Assembly (NCBI RefSeq): GCF_003173715.1
Contig: NZ_CP029550.1
Span: forward strand, 3,696,001 to 3,760,000
Direction of reading: 5' to 3'
Length of the DNA: 64,000 bases
From: Methylobacterium durans
GTDB lineage: Bacteria; Pseudomonadota; Alphaproteobacteria; Rhizobiales; Beijerinckiaceae
In this document: piece after piece, positions 51,652 through 60,580 of the stretch
How positions within the stretch are numbered: the stretch's first letter is position 1
Layout: every line of letters starts with the position of its first letter
Program-made: the position numbers and the translations under genes
Notes under the pieces: generated by a model
Database searches by the model: none
The model's input: the letters and a program-made list of their open reading frames with translations, nothing else
Told to the model about the DNA's origin: nothing

Positions 51652-52200
51652 ATGTCCCGCCGCATCCTCGCCGCCGCCCTGGCGAGCCTCCTCGTCGCCG
51701 GCCCGGGCTCTGCCCTCGCGCAGGCCAACAAGCCGGCGGCCGCCCCACAGAAGCCGCCCGCCAAACCCGCCACCCCGGCCATCTCCCCGAATCACCTCGC
51801 GCTGGCCCGCGAGGTGATGCTCGGCTCCGGCATCGCGCGCTCCTTCGATTCGATCATCCCGGCCTTCGCCGAGCAGATCCGCAAGCAGGCGCTGACGCGG
51901 CCCGAGCTGCAGAAGGACCTCGACGAGGTACTCAAGGGCCTGGAGCCCGAGATGGAGCTGCAGAAGCAGCGCATGATCGGGATCGCCGCCGGCATCTACG
52001 CCAAGCAGCTCAGCGAGGCGGAGCTGCAGGAGATCGCGACCTTCTTCCGCTCGCCCGCCGGCAAGCGCTACGTGGAGACGCAGCCGCAGGTTCTCGACGA
52101 CATGGTCGGCGCCATGCAGACCTGGACCCAGGACGTCTCGGAATACGTGATGGTCCGGGTGCGGGCCGAGATGGGCAAGCGCGGCCACCAGCTTCAGTGA
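51652..52200 (+). CDS. DUF2059 domain protein, exported
   Basis: 182 residues from ATG 51652. Signal peptide SRRILAAALASLLVAGPGSA, then a Pro/Ala/Lys linker. The DUF2059 core of ~130 residues is helical: ALAREVMLGSGIARSFDSII, EPEMELQKQRMIGIAAGIYA, KQLSEAELQEIATFFRSPAG, KRYVETQPQVLDDM. It is periplasmic; function unknown. In many alphaproteobacteria this gene follows rpiA and precedes gor, as here, so the three may form one transcription unit. Confidence 0.87.
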   Translation: MSRRILAAALASLLVAGPGSALAQANKPAAAPQKPPAKPATPAISPNHLALAREVMLGSGIARSFDSIIPAFAEQIRKQALTRPELQKDLDEVLKGLEPEMELQKQRMIGIAAGIYAKQLSEAELQEIATFFRSPAGKRYVETQPQVLDDMVGAMQTWTQDVSEYVMVRVRAEMGKRGHQLQ

Positions 52201-52306
52201 GGCTTGAGGCCAAGCCCGGCGAGGCTGGACCTTCGGCGCCGGGATGGCCATCTCCCCGCCGCGCCCGTGCCCCGCGGGCGGGCGCGGCCGGTGACAGGAT
52301 GACCGC

Positions 52307-53692
52307 ATGAGCGAATCTTTCGACGTCGACCTGTTCGTGATCGGGGGTGGCTCCGGCGGCGTTCGCGCGGCGCGGATCGCGGCCGGGTATGGGGCCCGGG
52401 TCAAGCTCGCGGAGGAATACCGGGTCGGCGGGACCTGCGTCATCCGCGGCTGCGTGCCGAAGAAGCTGATGGTCTATGCGGGCCGCTTCGCCGACGAGAT
52501 CGAGGACGCGGCGGGCTTCGGGTGGAATGTCCCGGAGCCCCGCTTCGACTGGTCCGTGCTCAAGCGCCGCCGCGACGCCGAGATCGCCCGGCTGGAGGGC
52601 ATCTACGACACCAACCTGATGCGCGCGGGCGTCGAGATCGTTCCGGAGCGGGCCGTGATCGAGGACGCGCACACGGTCCGGCTCGTCGGCAGCGGCGAGC
52701 GCATCCGCGCCCGGTTCATCCTGGTCGCGGTCGGCGCGTCGCCGGTGAAGGAGCCCGTGATCCCGGGCGCGAACCTCGCCATCACCTCGAACGAGGTGTT
52801 CGACCTGGAGACGCAGCCGGAGCGCATCCTCGTCGTCGGCGGCGGCTACATCGCCGTCGAGTTCGCGGGCGTCTTCGCGGCGCTCGGCACGCGCACGACC
52901 CTGCTCCACCGCGGCGACCGGCTGCTGCGCGGCTTCGACGACGAGATCCGCGACGCGCTTGGCGAGGCCTACGCGAAGCGCATGGATCTGCGCCTCGGCC
53001 GGACCGTCGAGAGCCTGGAGCGGCGGGAGGGCGGCATCACGGCCCGGCTCAGCGACGGCGCGGAGATCGAGGTCGATCAGGTGCTGGTCGCGACCGGGCG
53101 CCGCCCGAACGTGGCGGGCCTCGGCCTCGACCGGGTCGGGATCGCACTCGACCGGGCGGGCGCGATTCCCGTGGACGCGACCTCGCGCACCACGGTGCCG
53201 TCGATCTACGCGGTCGGCGACGTCACGAACCGGGCGAACCTCACGCCGATCGCGATCCGCGAGGGCCACGCCTTCGCCGACACGGTGTTCGGCAACAAGA
53301 CCTGGTGCGTCGACCACCGGCTGATCCCGACCGCCGTGTTCTCGACGCCCGAGATCGGCGTCGTCGGCCACAACGAGGACGTGGCGCGCGAGATCTACGG
53401 CGCGGTCGAGGTCTACAAGGCAATTTTCCGGCCGATGAAGGCGACGCTCTCGGGCCGCGACGAGAAGGTGCTGATGAAGGTCGTCGTCGACTGCGCGAGC
53501 GACAAGGTGGTGGGCGTCCACCTCTTCGGGCACGACGCGGGCGAGATCATCCAGGCCGTCGGCATCGCCGTCACGATGGGGGCGACCAAGGCCGATTTCG
53601 ACCGCACCATCGCGGTCCACCCGACCGCGAGCGAGGAGCTCGTGACCATGCGGGTGCCCGCGGTCACGAAGCGGCCGGTCGCGGTCGGGTGA
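52307..53692 (+). CDS. gor: Glutathione-disulfide reductase Gor
   Basis: 461 residues; reduces oxidised glutathione with NADPH. FAD start VDLFVIGGGSGGVRAARIAA; redox-active pair in GGTCVIRGCVPKKLMVYAGR (C-x4-C, about residues 45 and 50); NADPH fold ILVVGGGYIAVEFAGVFAAL; interface VHLFGHDAGEIIQAVGIAVT and the active-site His/Glu in RTIAVHPTASEELVTMRVPA. It has the GCVPKK tail typical of glutathione rather than other disulphide reductases. Glutathione is also a cofactor of formaldehyde detoxification in methylotrophs. Confidence 0.95.
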   Translation: MSESFDVDLFVIGGGSGGVRAARIAAGYGARVKLAEEYRVGGTCVIRGCVPKKLMVYAGRFADEIEDAAGFGWNVPEPRFDWSVLKRRRDAEIARLEGIYDTNLMRAGVEIVPERAVIEDAHTVRLVGSGERIRARFILVAVGASPVKEPVIPGANLAITSNEVFDLETQPERILVVGGGYIAVEFAGVFAALGTRTTLLHRGDRLLRGFDDEIRDALGEAYAKRMDLRLGRTVESLERREGGITARLSDGAEIEVDQVLVATGRRPNVAGLGLDRVGIALDRAGAIPVDATSRTTVPSIYAVGDVTNRANLTPIAIREGHAFADTVFGNKTWCVDHRLIPTAVFSTPEIGVVGHNEDVAREIYGAVEVYKAIFRPMKATLSGRDEKVLMKVVVDCASDKVVGVHLFGHDAGEIIQAVGIAVTMGATKADFDRTIAVHPTASEELVTMRVPAVTKRPVAVG

Positions 53693-53750
53693 TCGCGCAG
53701 GCGATTTCCGCACCCTCGACGCCGGCTCCCCCCGGTCCATATTGGCCTGC

Positions 53751-54044
53751 ATGGGCAAGCGAGACGACGCGCAGGCAAGGCGGCAGGCCATCATCGACGG
53801 GATGCTGGCCGATGCCCTGCGCCCCGCCTTCACCTACCGGCTCCCCAGCCACCACGCGCTGCCACCGGATATCCGGCAGGCGGTCGACCGGCTGCTCGCC
53901 AAGGCCGAGACGCAGCGCACCCGCTGCCTCACCTACGACGACCTCGAGGAGGCGCTGCCGCCCCGCGACGTGACCGCGGAGGATCTGGAGGCGATCTTCT
54001 GGATCCTGGCCGAGCACGGCATCGAGGTCGAGGACGGGGAGTGA
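53751..54044 (+). CDS. Small protein with a sigma-70 region 1.1-like domain
   Basis: 97 residues from ATG 53751 (a TTG at 53742 is also open). The N-terminal half is a helical arm (AIIDGMLADALRPAFTYRLP). The C-terminal 36 residues, RCLTYDDLEEALPPRDVTAE and DLEAIFWILAEHGIEVEDGE, align well with region 1.1 of housekeeping sigma factors (LTY-x-E/D-L..LP..V..E-x-IE-x-I-x-x-x-L-x-x-x-GI-x-V). In RpoD, region 1.1 blocks free sigma from DNA. A free-standing copy could compete with or modulate RpoD; that role is inference. Confidence 0.72.
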   Translation: MGKRDDAQARRQAIIDGMLADALRPAFTYRLPSHHALPPDIRQAVDRLLAKAETQRTRCLTYDDLEEALPPRDVTAEDLEAIFWILAEHGIEVEDGE

Positions 54045-54183
54045 GCGGCCGGCCTGAGGGGCAGAGAGCCCGCTGACACGCTGCCGCGACCGGCCGGAAT
54101 CCTTCCCGGGAGCGACCTTTGACGGGGGACGCGGCTCGGAATGCGCGATCGCCCTTCGGCGCGCACCGATCGGCCTCTTGTGA

Positions 54184-54200
54184 GCATCACGCCGTGATGC
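54184..54200. promoter_or_regulatory. Operator-like palindrome upstream of the chemoreceptor
   Basis: GCATCAC-GCC-GTGATGC: two 7-base arms, 3-base spacer, no mismatch. It lies ~196 bases before the gene. The binding protein is unknown. Confidence 0.35.
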
Positions 54201-54324
54201 GGGCCTCGGGATTTCGCGATCGGATCTCGTCCTGCCGCTCCGGCGCGCCAACATTGAAAAACTTCTGACTGAGCGAAATCAACATCGAAATCGACGGTTG
54301 AATTGATCGAAACATATGCGCAGT

Positions 54325-54339
54325 TTAACCAATTTTTAA
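54325..54339. promoter_or_regulatory. CtrA box upstream of the chemoreceptor gene
   Basis: TTAA-CCAATTT-TTAA is an exact CtrA full site (TTAA-N7-TTAA), 57 bases before the ATG. It links this receptor with the flagellar genes at 7.7 and 12.8 kb. Confidence 0.7.
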
Positions 54340-54395
54340 GCAGGATCTATTTTGATGGAGCACCGATGAATTGACGATATGGCGGGGACGTTTCG

Positions 54396-56093
54396 ATGAG
54401 AGTGTTGCAGAATTTGAGGATCGTCTCGAAGATCGCCATCCCGCTCGTCCTGACCATGGCCATCGGCGCGGCGCTGACCTGCTACGCACGCGCCGTCATG
54501 AATGGACTCTCGGACCGGACCGCGGCGATCGTCGACGTTCAGACCGCACGCATGGACGCCCTTGCGCGCGTGCAGATCGGTCTGATCGAGGCGGCGGTGA
54601 TGGACCGGAACATGCTCCTCGAATCCGCAGCCGAGGCGAGAGGCCGTTTCCGCGCTCGTCAGCAGGCGGCGATGCTCGTCGCCCGGACTGCGAGCGACAG
54701 TCTGATCGCCCTCGCCGATACGGAGGAACGGCGCGCGATGAACAGGAAGGTCCGTGCGGACGTCGAGGCGTTCTTCGGCACGCTCGATCGCGTCGCCGAA
54801 CTGAGCGGGCAGCAGCGAAACACCGAGGCGTTCGCACTCGCGCGTGATGTCGGCATTCCCGCGCGCCTCAAGATCGTCGAGTGGCTCGACGCGCGGACCG
54901 TCACGCTGAACGACGAGCTCCAGGCGGCCAAGCTGAAGGCCGCCGAGGAGGCCGCGGATGGGACGCGCATGCTGCTCGGCCTCACGATGGCCGGTTTCCT
55001 GGCGGCTGCCGCCATCGCAGGCTTCATCGTCGTCCTGGGCATCACGCGCCCGCTGGCGAACCTCGTCGGAATCCTGCAGCGCATGGCGAAGGGCGAGACC
55101 GAGGCCGTCATTCGCGAGGCTGCACGCGGCGACGAGGTCGGTGCGGTCGCCCGCGCCGTCGACGGCATCAAGGCGATGGTCGCCCGGAAGGCCGCCGACG
55201 AAGCGGAACAGCGCCGTATGGCCGACGAGGCGGCCATCGCCGAGCGCAAGCGCACCATGCTGGAACTGGCCGGCCGTTTCGAGGCGGCCGTGGGCGTGAT
55301 CGTCGGCCTCGTATCGTCGTCCGCGACCGAGCTTCAGGCCACCGCCCAGCAGATGACCGCGACGGCCACCGAGACCGCGAGCCAGTCGACGACCGTGGCG
55401 GCGGCGGCCGAGCAGGCGGCGACCAATGTCGGCACGGTCTCGGCAGCCGCGGAGGAACTCGGCACGTCGGTCGGCGAGATCGGGCGGCAGGTCGCCGGTT
55501 CCGCGGATCTTGCCGCCACCGCGGCTCGCGAGGCGGACGCCACCGCGCGCCTCGTGCAGGATCTGAGCGCGGCGGCCGCGCGCATCGGCAATATCGTCAG
55601 CCTGATCTCGAATATCGCCGACCAGACGAACCTCCTGGCGCTCAACGCGACGATCGAGGCGGCCCGGGCCGGCGAGGCGGGCCGCGGCTTCGCGGTGGTG
55701 GCGAGCGAGGTCAAGGCGCTCGCCGCCCAGACGGGCAATGCGACCAGCGAGATCGACGGGCAGGTCTCGCAGATCCAGGGATCGATGCAGGAGGCGGTCC
55801 GGGCGATCGGAGCCATCTCGGGCCGTATCCAGGAGATCAGCGGCGTGGCGACGTCGATCTCGGCGGCTGTCGAGGAGCAGGGGGCCGCGACCCGCGAGAT
55901 CGTCCGCAACGTGGCACAGGCCGCCGCTGGCACCAGAGAGGTCACGAGCAACATCGCGGGCGTCGCCGGTGCGGCGGAGGAGACGGGCGCGGCGGCGAGC
56001 CAGGTTCTCGCCTCCGCCTCCGAGTTGTCGCGCCAGTCCGAGCGACTCGGGGCGGAGGTCGGCACGTTCCTCTCCACGATCCGGGCCGCCTGA
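54396..56093 (+). CDS. Methyl-accepting chemotaxis protein (4HB-type sensor)
   Basis: 565 residues. TM1 ([20 protein letters not shown], about residues 12-31), a ~155-residue helical periplasmic sensor of the four-helix-bundle kind ([20 protein letters not shown]), TM2 ([20 protein letters not shown]), a HAMP linker ([20 protein letters not shown]), then the signalling hairpin with tip [20 protein letters not shown] and [15 protein letters not shown] near residue 412. The C-terminus lacks the NWETF-type CheR-binding tail. It relays ligand signals to CheW/CheA to steer the flagellar motor. An intrinsic terminator follows. Confidence 0.94.
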   Translation: MRVLQNLRIVSKIAIPLVLTMAIGAALTCYARAVMNGLSDRTAAIVDVQTARMDALARVQIGLIEAAVMDRNMLLESAAEARGRFRARQQAAMLVARTASDSLIALADTEERRAMNRKVRADVEAFFGTLDRVAELSGQQRNTEAFALARDVGIPARLKIVEWLDARTVTLNDELQAAKLKAAEEAADGTRMLLGLTMAGFLAAAAIAGFIVVLGITRPLANLVGILQRMAKGETEAVIREAARGDEVGAVARAVDGIKAMVARKAADEAEQRRMADEAAIAERKRTMLELAGRFEAAVGVIVGLVSSSATELQATAQQMTATATETASQSTTVAAAAEQAATNVGTVSAAAEELGTSVGEIGRQVAGSADLAATAAREADATARLVQDLSAAAARIGNIVSLISNIADQTNLLALNATIEAARAGEAGRGFAVVASEVKALAAQTGNATSEIDGQVSQIQGSMQEAVRAIGAISGRIQEISGVATSISAAVEEQGAATREIVRNVAQAAAGTREVTSNIAGVAGAAEETGAAASQVLASASELSRQSERLGAEVGTFLSTIRAA

Positions 56094-56135
56094 GGGCGGA
56101 GCGCGGCACTCGCTTCTCCCCGCAAACCCTCCTAT

Positions 56136-56159
56136 AAGCCGCGCTCGCGCGCGGCTTTT
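56136..56159 (+). terminator. Intrinsic terminator after the chemoreceptor gene
   Basis: AAGCCGC-N8-GCGGCTT with a TTCTCG tail. The loop itself can pair (GCTCGCGC), lengthening the stem. It separates the chemoreceptor from aroG. Confidence 0.7.
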
Positions 56160-56203
56160 CTCGTGCGCGCAATCAGGCGGATGAGGAGCCTGGGAGACGG
56201 GAC

Positions 56204-57586
56204 ATGGGCGAGCGTTGGACACCGAAGACGTGGCGTGATCTGCCGATCCAGCAGGTGCCGTCCTATCCGGATGCCGCCGCGCTTCAGGGCGTGGAGGCGC
56301 AGCTCGCGACGTTCCCGCCGCTCGTTTTTGCCGGTGAGGCGCGCAAGCTCAAGGCGTCGCTGGCCCGCGTCGCGGCGGGCGAGGCCTTCCTGCTCCAGGG
56401 CGGGGATTGTGCCGAGAGCTTCGACGAGCACTCCGCCGACAACATCCGCGATTTCTTCCGCGTCTTCCTGCAGATGGCGCTGGTGCTCACCTTCGCGGGC
56501 GGCTCGCCGGTCGTGAAGGTCGGCCGCATCGCCGGCCAGTTCGCCAAGCCCCGCTCCTCGCCCACCGAGACGTTGGACGGCGTGGCACTGCCGAGCTACC
56601 GCGGCGACATCATCAACGGGCTCACCTTCGCGGAGGAGGCGCGCATCCCCGATCCGCGCCGCCAGCTCGAAGCTTACCGGCAATCGGCCGCGACGCTGAA
56701 CCTGCTGCGCGCCTTCGCCACCGGCGGCTACGCGAATCTCGAGAACGCGCACCGCTGGATGCTCGGCTTCGTGAAGGATTCGCCGCAATCGTCCCGCTAC
56801 CAGGACGTGGCGGAGCGGATGAGCGACGCGCTCGACTTCATGCGCGCCATCGGCATCAACCCGGAGACGCACCAAGAGGTGCGCACCACCGATTTCTTCA
56901 CCAGCCACGAGGCCCTGCTCCTCGGCTACGAGGAGGCGCTGACGCGCGTCGATTCGACGAGCGGCGACTGGTACGCCACCTCCGGGCACATGCTCTGGGT
57001 GGGCGACCGCACCCGCCAGCCGGACCACGCGCATATCGAGTATGCCCGCGGGATCAGGAACCCGATCGGCCTCAAGTGCGGACCCTCGATGACGGCGGAC
57101 GGCCTGATCCGGCTGATCGACGTCCTCAACCCGGACGACGAGGCGGGTCGGCTGACGCTGATCTGCCGCTTCGGCGCGGACAAGGTGGGCGAGCACCTGC
57201 CGGGCCTGATCCGGGCGGTGGAGCGCGAGGGCCGCAGGGTCGTGTGGGCCTGCGACCCGATGCACGGCAACACGATCTCGGCCGGCCGCTACAAGACGCG
57301 GCCCTTCGAGCGGGTGATGCAGGAGATCGAGGGCTTCTTCGGCGTGCACCGCGCCGAGGGCACGATCGCCGGCGGCATCCACCTGGAGATGACGGGCAAG
57401 GACGTCACCGAGTGTACGGGCGGTGCTCGCGCCCTGACGGCGGACGACCTGCAGGACCGCTACCACACCTACTGCGACCCGCGCCTCAACGCTGAGCAGG
57501 CGCTCGAAGTCGCTTTCCTGACGGCCGAGCTCGTGAAGCGCGAGCGCGCAGCCTTCGAGCGGCCGCGCCTCGACGCGGCCGAGTAA
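56204..57586 (+). CDS. aroG: Class II 3-deoxy-7-phosphoheptulonate (DAHP) synthase
   Basis: 460 residues; first step of the shikimate pathway from PEP and erythrose-4-phosphate. This is the plant/mycobacterial-type class II family: [20 protein letters not shown] (metal Cys), [80 protein letters not shown] and [20 protein letters not shown]. All catalytic segments are intact. The start ATG 56204 has GGGAGACGGGAC upstream. Symbols differ between genomes (aroF, aroG, aroH), so the symbol is tentative. Confidence 0.94.
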   Translation: MGERWTPKTWRDLPIQQVPSYPDAAALQGVEAQLATFPPLVFAGEARKLKASLARVAAGEAFLLQGGDCAESFDEHSADNIRDFFRVFLQMALVLTFAGGSPVVKVGRIAGQFAKPRSSPTETLDGVALPSYRGDIINGLTFAEEARIPDPRRQLEAYRQSAATLNLLRAFATGGYANLENAHRWMLGFVKDSPQSSRYQDVAERMSDALDFMRAIGINPETHQEVRTTDFFTSHEALLLGYEEALTRVDSTSGDWYATSGHMLWVGDRTRQPDHAHIEYARGIRNPIGLKCGPSMTADGLIRLIDVLNPDDEAGRLTLICRFGADKVGEHLPGLIRAVEREGRRVVWACDPMHGNTISAGRYKTRPFERVMQEIEGFFGVHRAEGTIAGGIHLEMTGKDVTECTGGARALTADDLQDRYHTYCDPRLNAEQALEVAFLTAELVKRERAAFERPRLDAAE

Positions 57587-57600
57587 GACGGGTTCGGGCG

Positions 57601-57622
57601 CGCCGCGGAGACTTCCGCGGCG
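57601..57622. terminator. Perfect hairpin between convergent aroG and small membrane-protein gene
   Basis: CGCCGCGGA-GACT-TCCGCGGCG: nine pairs, 4-base loop. No U-tract on either side. Its position between convergent genes suggests a shared end signal. Confidence 0.45.
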
Positions 57623-57632
57623 CGCCGGGCTG

Positions 57633-57719
57633 CTAGTGCAGCCAGTTCGTGAAGAAGTAGATCAGCAGGATGATCGGAAGCGGGATCCCGATCAGCCAGA
57701 GCAAGCCGCCTTTCAGCAT
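57633..57719 (-). CDS. 28-residue single-pass membrane protein
   Basis: ATG 57719 to TAG 57633, preceded on the reverse strand by ACGGAGAGTTGCA, a good ribosome binding site. The peptide MLKGGLLWLIGIPLPIILLI (continuing YFFTNWLH) is one membrane helix with a Gly-Ile-Pro break. Very similar tiny proteins are, to my memory, common in Hyphomicrobiales genomes, and such genes are often left unannotated because of size. The function is unknown; it may stabilise a larger membrane complex. Confidence 0.7.
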   Translation of the reverse strand: MLKGGLLWLIGIPLPIILLIYFFTNWLH

Positions 57720-57912
57720 TGCAACTCTCCGTTGAACTCAGCACGCTTCAACGGCCGGACGAGATTTTGGGTTCCTACCTGAGAGGGACCTCGCTCGCAT
57801 TCATCCACAGGCTGTTTCGGTCGGCGGGGCGACGGGGCGGACGCCGCCGAAAAGGTGCCCCGTGTGGCCGAGCGTGGCTGGAGCGCCGGCCGCTGGAGCG
57901 CTAAGCTTAGGC

Positions 57913-58647
57913 ATGCCCCTCGCCCTCCTGCGTCGGCCCGATCCGGAACATCTCGACATCGCCTTCGCAGGCGAGACCTTCCGCGTGGCCCTGCGGCGCC
58001 GCCCGGCGGCGCGACGGCTGACACTCAGGGTCTCCCAGGCGACCGGCGAGGTCATCCTCACGCTGCCCACGCGCACCTCGCTCGCCACCGCGCAGCGCTT
58101 CGCGGCGGGCCACGGCGGCTGGATCGCGACCCGGCTCGCCCGCGTGCCGACGCGGGTCCCGTTCGAGCCCGGATCGGTCCTGCCCCTGCGCGGCGTGCCT
58201 CACCGGATCGCGCAGCGGGGACTGCGCAGCGGAGCGACCCGCCTGGAACGGGTCGGTGAGGAACCCGTCATCTCCGTTTCCTGCGAGGCGGCCTTCGTGG
58301 CGCGGCGCGTTCGGGACTGGCTGCAGCGGGAGGTGCGCGCCGATCTGACCGTGGCGATCACGCGCTACACGGACGCTCTCGGGCAGGGGCCGTCGCGCGT
58401 CACAGTGCGCGACACCCGCAGCCGCTGGGGCTCCTGCACGGCGCGGGGCGAGCTCAACTTCTCCTGGCGGCTGATCCTCGCGCCACCCCTTGTGCTCGAC
58501 TATCTCGTCGCGCACGAGATGGCGCACCTGCGCGAGATGAACCATTCCGCGCGCTTCTGGTCGCTCGTCGCAGGGATCTGCCCGCACATGGACGAGGCGG
58601 AAGCCTGGCTCAAGCACAACGGCGCGAGCCTCCACCGGTACGGCTGA
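57913..58647 (+). CDS. YgjP-like zinc metallopeptidase (DUF45/M48-type)
   Basis: 244 residues from ATG 57913. The core is DTRSRWGSCTARGELNFSWR, LILAPPLVLDYLVAHEMAHL (the HExxH zinc motif, about residue 197), REMNHSARFWSLVAGICPHM (third His ligand) and a C-terminal helix WLKHNGASLHRYG. The N-terminal half is beta-rich (RRRPAARRLTLRVSQATGEV). E. coli YgjP has been described as a UTP-related phosphatase; the motif otherwise suggests a SprT-like peptidase. Substrate unknown. It converges on the gene at 58743 across a hairpin. Confidence 0.88.
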   Translation: MPLALLRRPDPEHLDIAFAGETFRVALRRRPAARRLTLRVSQATGEVILTLPTRTSLATAQRFAAGHGGWIATRLARVPTRVPFEPGSVLPLRGVPHRIAQRGLRSGATRLERVGEEPVISVSCEAAFVARRVRDWLQREVRADLTVAITRYTDALGQGPSRVTVRDTRSRWGSCTARGELNFSWRLILAPPLVLDYLVAHEMAHLREMNHSARFWSLVAGICPHMDEAEAWLKHNGASLHRYG

Positions 58648-58697
58648 CGTGACCGACGCGCGGCCTGCGCGGGCCGATGCGTGGACGTGTAAGGTCC

Positions 58698-58728
58698 GAT
58701 CGGGCGTGCGAGCCTGCCGCGCCCGATC
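58698..58728. terminator. Bidirectional hairpin between convergent genes
   Basis: GATCGGGCG-N13-CGCCCGATC: nine pairs. TACCCTT follows on the forward strand. Its position between two gene ends fits a shared terminator. Confidence 0.5.
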
Positions 58729-58742
58729 TACCCTTGCCCCGA

Positions 58743-59120
58743 TCAGCCCTTGGCGCGCAGCACGCGCTCGCGCGAGACCCGCTCCACCGGCCAGGTCGGG
58801 CGCGGATCGGTCTCGCCCGGATTGAGCGTGCGCGGTGCCACGCTGTCGCAGAATTCCCGCTGCCGCACGATCGTGGCGTGGCCGTAGGCGTCCCGGCGGC
58901 GGATGTAGCCGCCGTCCCGGCAGAAGCCCGCGATCTCCGCCGACGAGCCCGCCCGCCGCCCGTAGGGGTTGCGCGATACGGGGGGATGCTCGACCGTCAG
59001 CGTCGCGCTGCGGTTGAGGGAGCGCTCGACATAGGTCGTCTCGCCGATGGGCAGCCCCTCGGCAGATGCCTGCGTGACGCCGGCAGCGAGAAGGAGGGTC
59101 GGCAGGAGGAGGTGACGCAT
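58743..59120 (-). CDS. Exported hypothetical protein
   Basis: 125 residues from ATG 59120. Signal peptide RHLLLPTLLLAAGVTQASA. The mature part is basic and Arg-rich, with two cysteines (EIAGFCRDGGYIRRRDAY and IVRQREFCDSVAPRTLNPGE) that could form a disulphide. The tail is PRPTWPVERVSRERVLRAKG. No recognised domain. It is probably periplasmic. It diverges from the IalB-like gene. Confidence 0.7.
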   Translation of the reverse strand: MRHLLLPTLLLAAGVTQASAEGLPIGETTYVERSLNRSATLTVEHPPVSRNPYGRRAGSSAEIAGFCRDGGYIRRRDAYGHATIVRQREFCDSVAPRTLNPGETDPRPTWPVERVSRERVLRAKG

Positions 59121-59304
59121 GGGTTGGCTCGATCCGGATCAGAACCGCAGGTTGACCCAATCTAGAGCTTGGCCCCGCCGAAGGGTAGCACAATGTGGCG
59201 AAAATGAGCCGGGCCGGATCGCTTGACAGGGTACGGCCGAGCATGGTCGGAACACCGGGCTCCCGGCCCCGCGCCCGTATCTCGGCCGGGGCGCTCCAGC
59301 AAGG

Positions 59305-59844
59305 ATGTGTCGCGTGGGTCTGCGCAAGAGGCTCGATCGTGTCAGGCGCATGGCCGCGCCCTTCGCCCTCGCGCTGCCTCTGGTCGCCGGTTGGGGCGCC
59401 GCCGGAGCGCTGGCGCAGGGGACGGTGCGCAAGACCTTCGACGATTGGCAATTGCGCTGCGAGACGCCGGCCGGAGCCAAGGCGGAGCAATGCGCCCTCG
59501 TCCAGTACCTCGCCGCCGAGGACCGCCCGAACCTGACCCTGGTCGTGATCGTGCTGAAGACCGCCGACAACCGCGGCTACCTGCTGCGCGTCGTCGCCCC
59601 GCTCGGCATCCTGCTTCCCTCGGGCCTCGGCCTGAAGATCGACCAGACGGATGTCGGGCGCGCCGGCTTCGTGCGCTGCCTCACCACGGGCTGCGTCGCC
59701 GAGGTCGTGATGGACGACAACCTGATCCGCCAGTTCAAGGCAGGCACGCAGGCGACCTTCATCGTGTTCCAGACACCGGAGGAGGGCGTCGGCATTCCGC
59801 TCTCGATGAAGGGCTTCGGCGCCGGATTCGACAATCTGAAGTAG
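59305..59844 (+). CDS. Invasion-associated locus B (IalB) family protein
   Basis: 179 residues. Signal peptide RMAAPFALALPLVAGWGAAG; mature start QGTVRKTFDDWQLRCETPAG (the F-x-D-W-x-x-x-C hallmark). Then LTLVVIVLKTADNRGYLLRV, APLGILLPSGLGLKIDQTDV and FVRCLTTGCVAEVVMDDNLI, ending MKGFGAGFDNLK. IalB-like proteins are common periplasmic proteins in Hyphomicrobiales; only the Bartonella member is linked to invasion. ATG 59305 is used; GTG 59314 has the better-spaced AAGG. It sits before another exported protein gene. Confidence 0.9.
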   Translation: MCRVGLRKRLDRVRRMAAPFALALPLVAGWGAAGALAQGTVRKTFDDWQLRCETPAGAKAEQCALVQYLAAEDRPNLTLVVIVLKTADNRGYLLRVVAPLGILLPSGLGLKIDQTDVGRAGFVRCLTTGCVAEVVMDDNLIRQFKAGTQATFIVFQTPEEGVGIPLSMKGFGAGFDNLK

Positions 59845-59899
59845 TTCCGCCCATGGGATGCGCGCGAGACGGCGACGCGGCGGCCGGGAGGATGGTGTG

Positions 59900-60532
59900 A
59901 TGCGTGTTCGGTCGAAAGCGGGCCTCTCCGCGCTCCTGCTCGCGCTCGTCGCCACCGGCGCCCGCGCGGAGGAAGGCAACTTCCTCAGCAACCTGTTCAA
60001 GTACGGCGGGACCACCGTGCCGCCCTCGCAACCGAAGGAGCTGGAGGCGCCGTACTGTCCGCCGGTCGGTGTCTCCGAGGGCGGCGCCGCGCTGCAGACG
60101 CTCGCCGGCCGCTCGGCCGACAAGCCGAACATCCGCACGCAGGTCACGCTCGGGCGGCTGGCCCGCGAGTGCACGCGGCGCGAGGACGGATCGATCACCG
60201 TGAAGGTCGGCGTCGAGGGGCGTGTCCTGCTGGGCCCGGCCGGCGCGCCCGGCCGCTTCGACGTGCCGATCACCATCGCGATCAAGTCCGACGAGAAGGT
60301 CGTTACCTCCCGCTTCCGGCGCCTCTCGGCAACCGTAGCGCCCGGCGAGGCGCAGGGCTTCTTCTCGGTGGTCGAGGAGGATCTCTCCGTGCCCGCCGCG
60401 ATAACCCGCGACTACGAGATCGAGGTGGGACTGGGCGGCAGCGCCCCGAAGGCCGGCAAGGCTCAGCCGCGCCGCAAGGCGCCCGTCGCCGCGGTGCCGA
60501 CCTCGCCCGAGCAGACCGGCGCGAGCCAGTGA
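59900..60532 (+). CDS. Exported hypothetical protein
   Basis: 210 residues from ATG 59900 (GGGAGGATGGTGTG upstream). Signal peptide RSKAGLSALLLALVATGARA. The mature part has ELEAPYCPPVGVSEGGAALQ, QVTLGRLARECTRREDGSIT and VKVGVEGRVLLGPAGAPGRF, RLSATVAPGEAQGFFSVVEE. It is mostly beta with two cysteines, and ends in a basic Pro/Ala-rich tail. It resembles a family of short periplasmic proteins found across Hyphomicrobiales that I cannot name. It lies 55 bases after the IalB-like gene and may share its transcript. Confidence 0.75.
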   Translation: MRVRSKAGLSALLLALVATGARAEEGNFLSNLFKYGGTTVPPSQPKELEAPYCPPVGVSEGGAALQTLAGRSADKPNIRTQVTLGRLARECTRREDGSITVKVGVEGRVLLGPAGAPGRFDVPITIAIKSDEKVVTSRFRRLSATVAPGEAQGFFSVVEEDLSVPAAITRDYEIEVGLGGSAPKAGKAQPRRKAPVAAVPTSPEQTGASQ

Positions 60533-60580
60533 GGGCGCCCCGGCTATCCCCGACCTGACCCGGCCGATCTGCCGATTCCG

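Larger units (their letters stand above)
54045..54395. other. 351-base intergenic region before the chemoreceptor gene
   Basis: AT-rich towards its 3' end, unlike the rest of the window. It holds a perfect GCATCAC-GCC-GTGATGC palindrome (54184-54200) and an exact CtrA-type box (54325-54339). No ORF or RNA gene is recognised. Confidence 0.6.
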
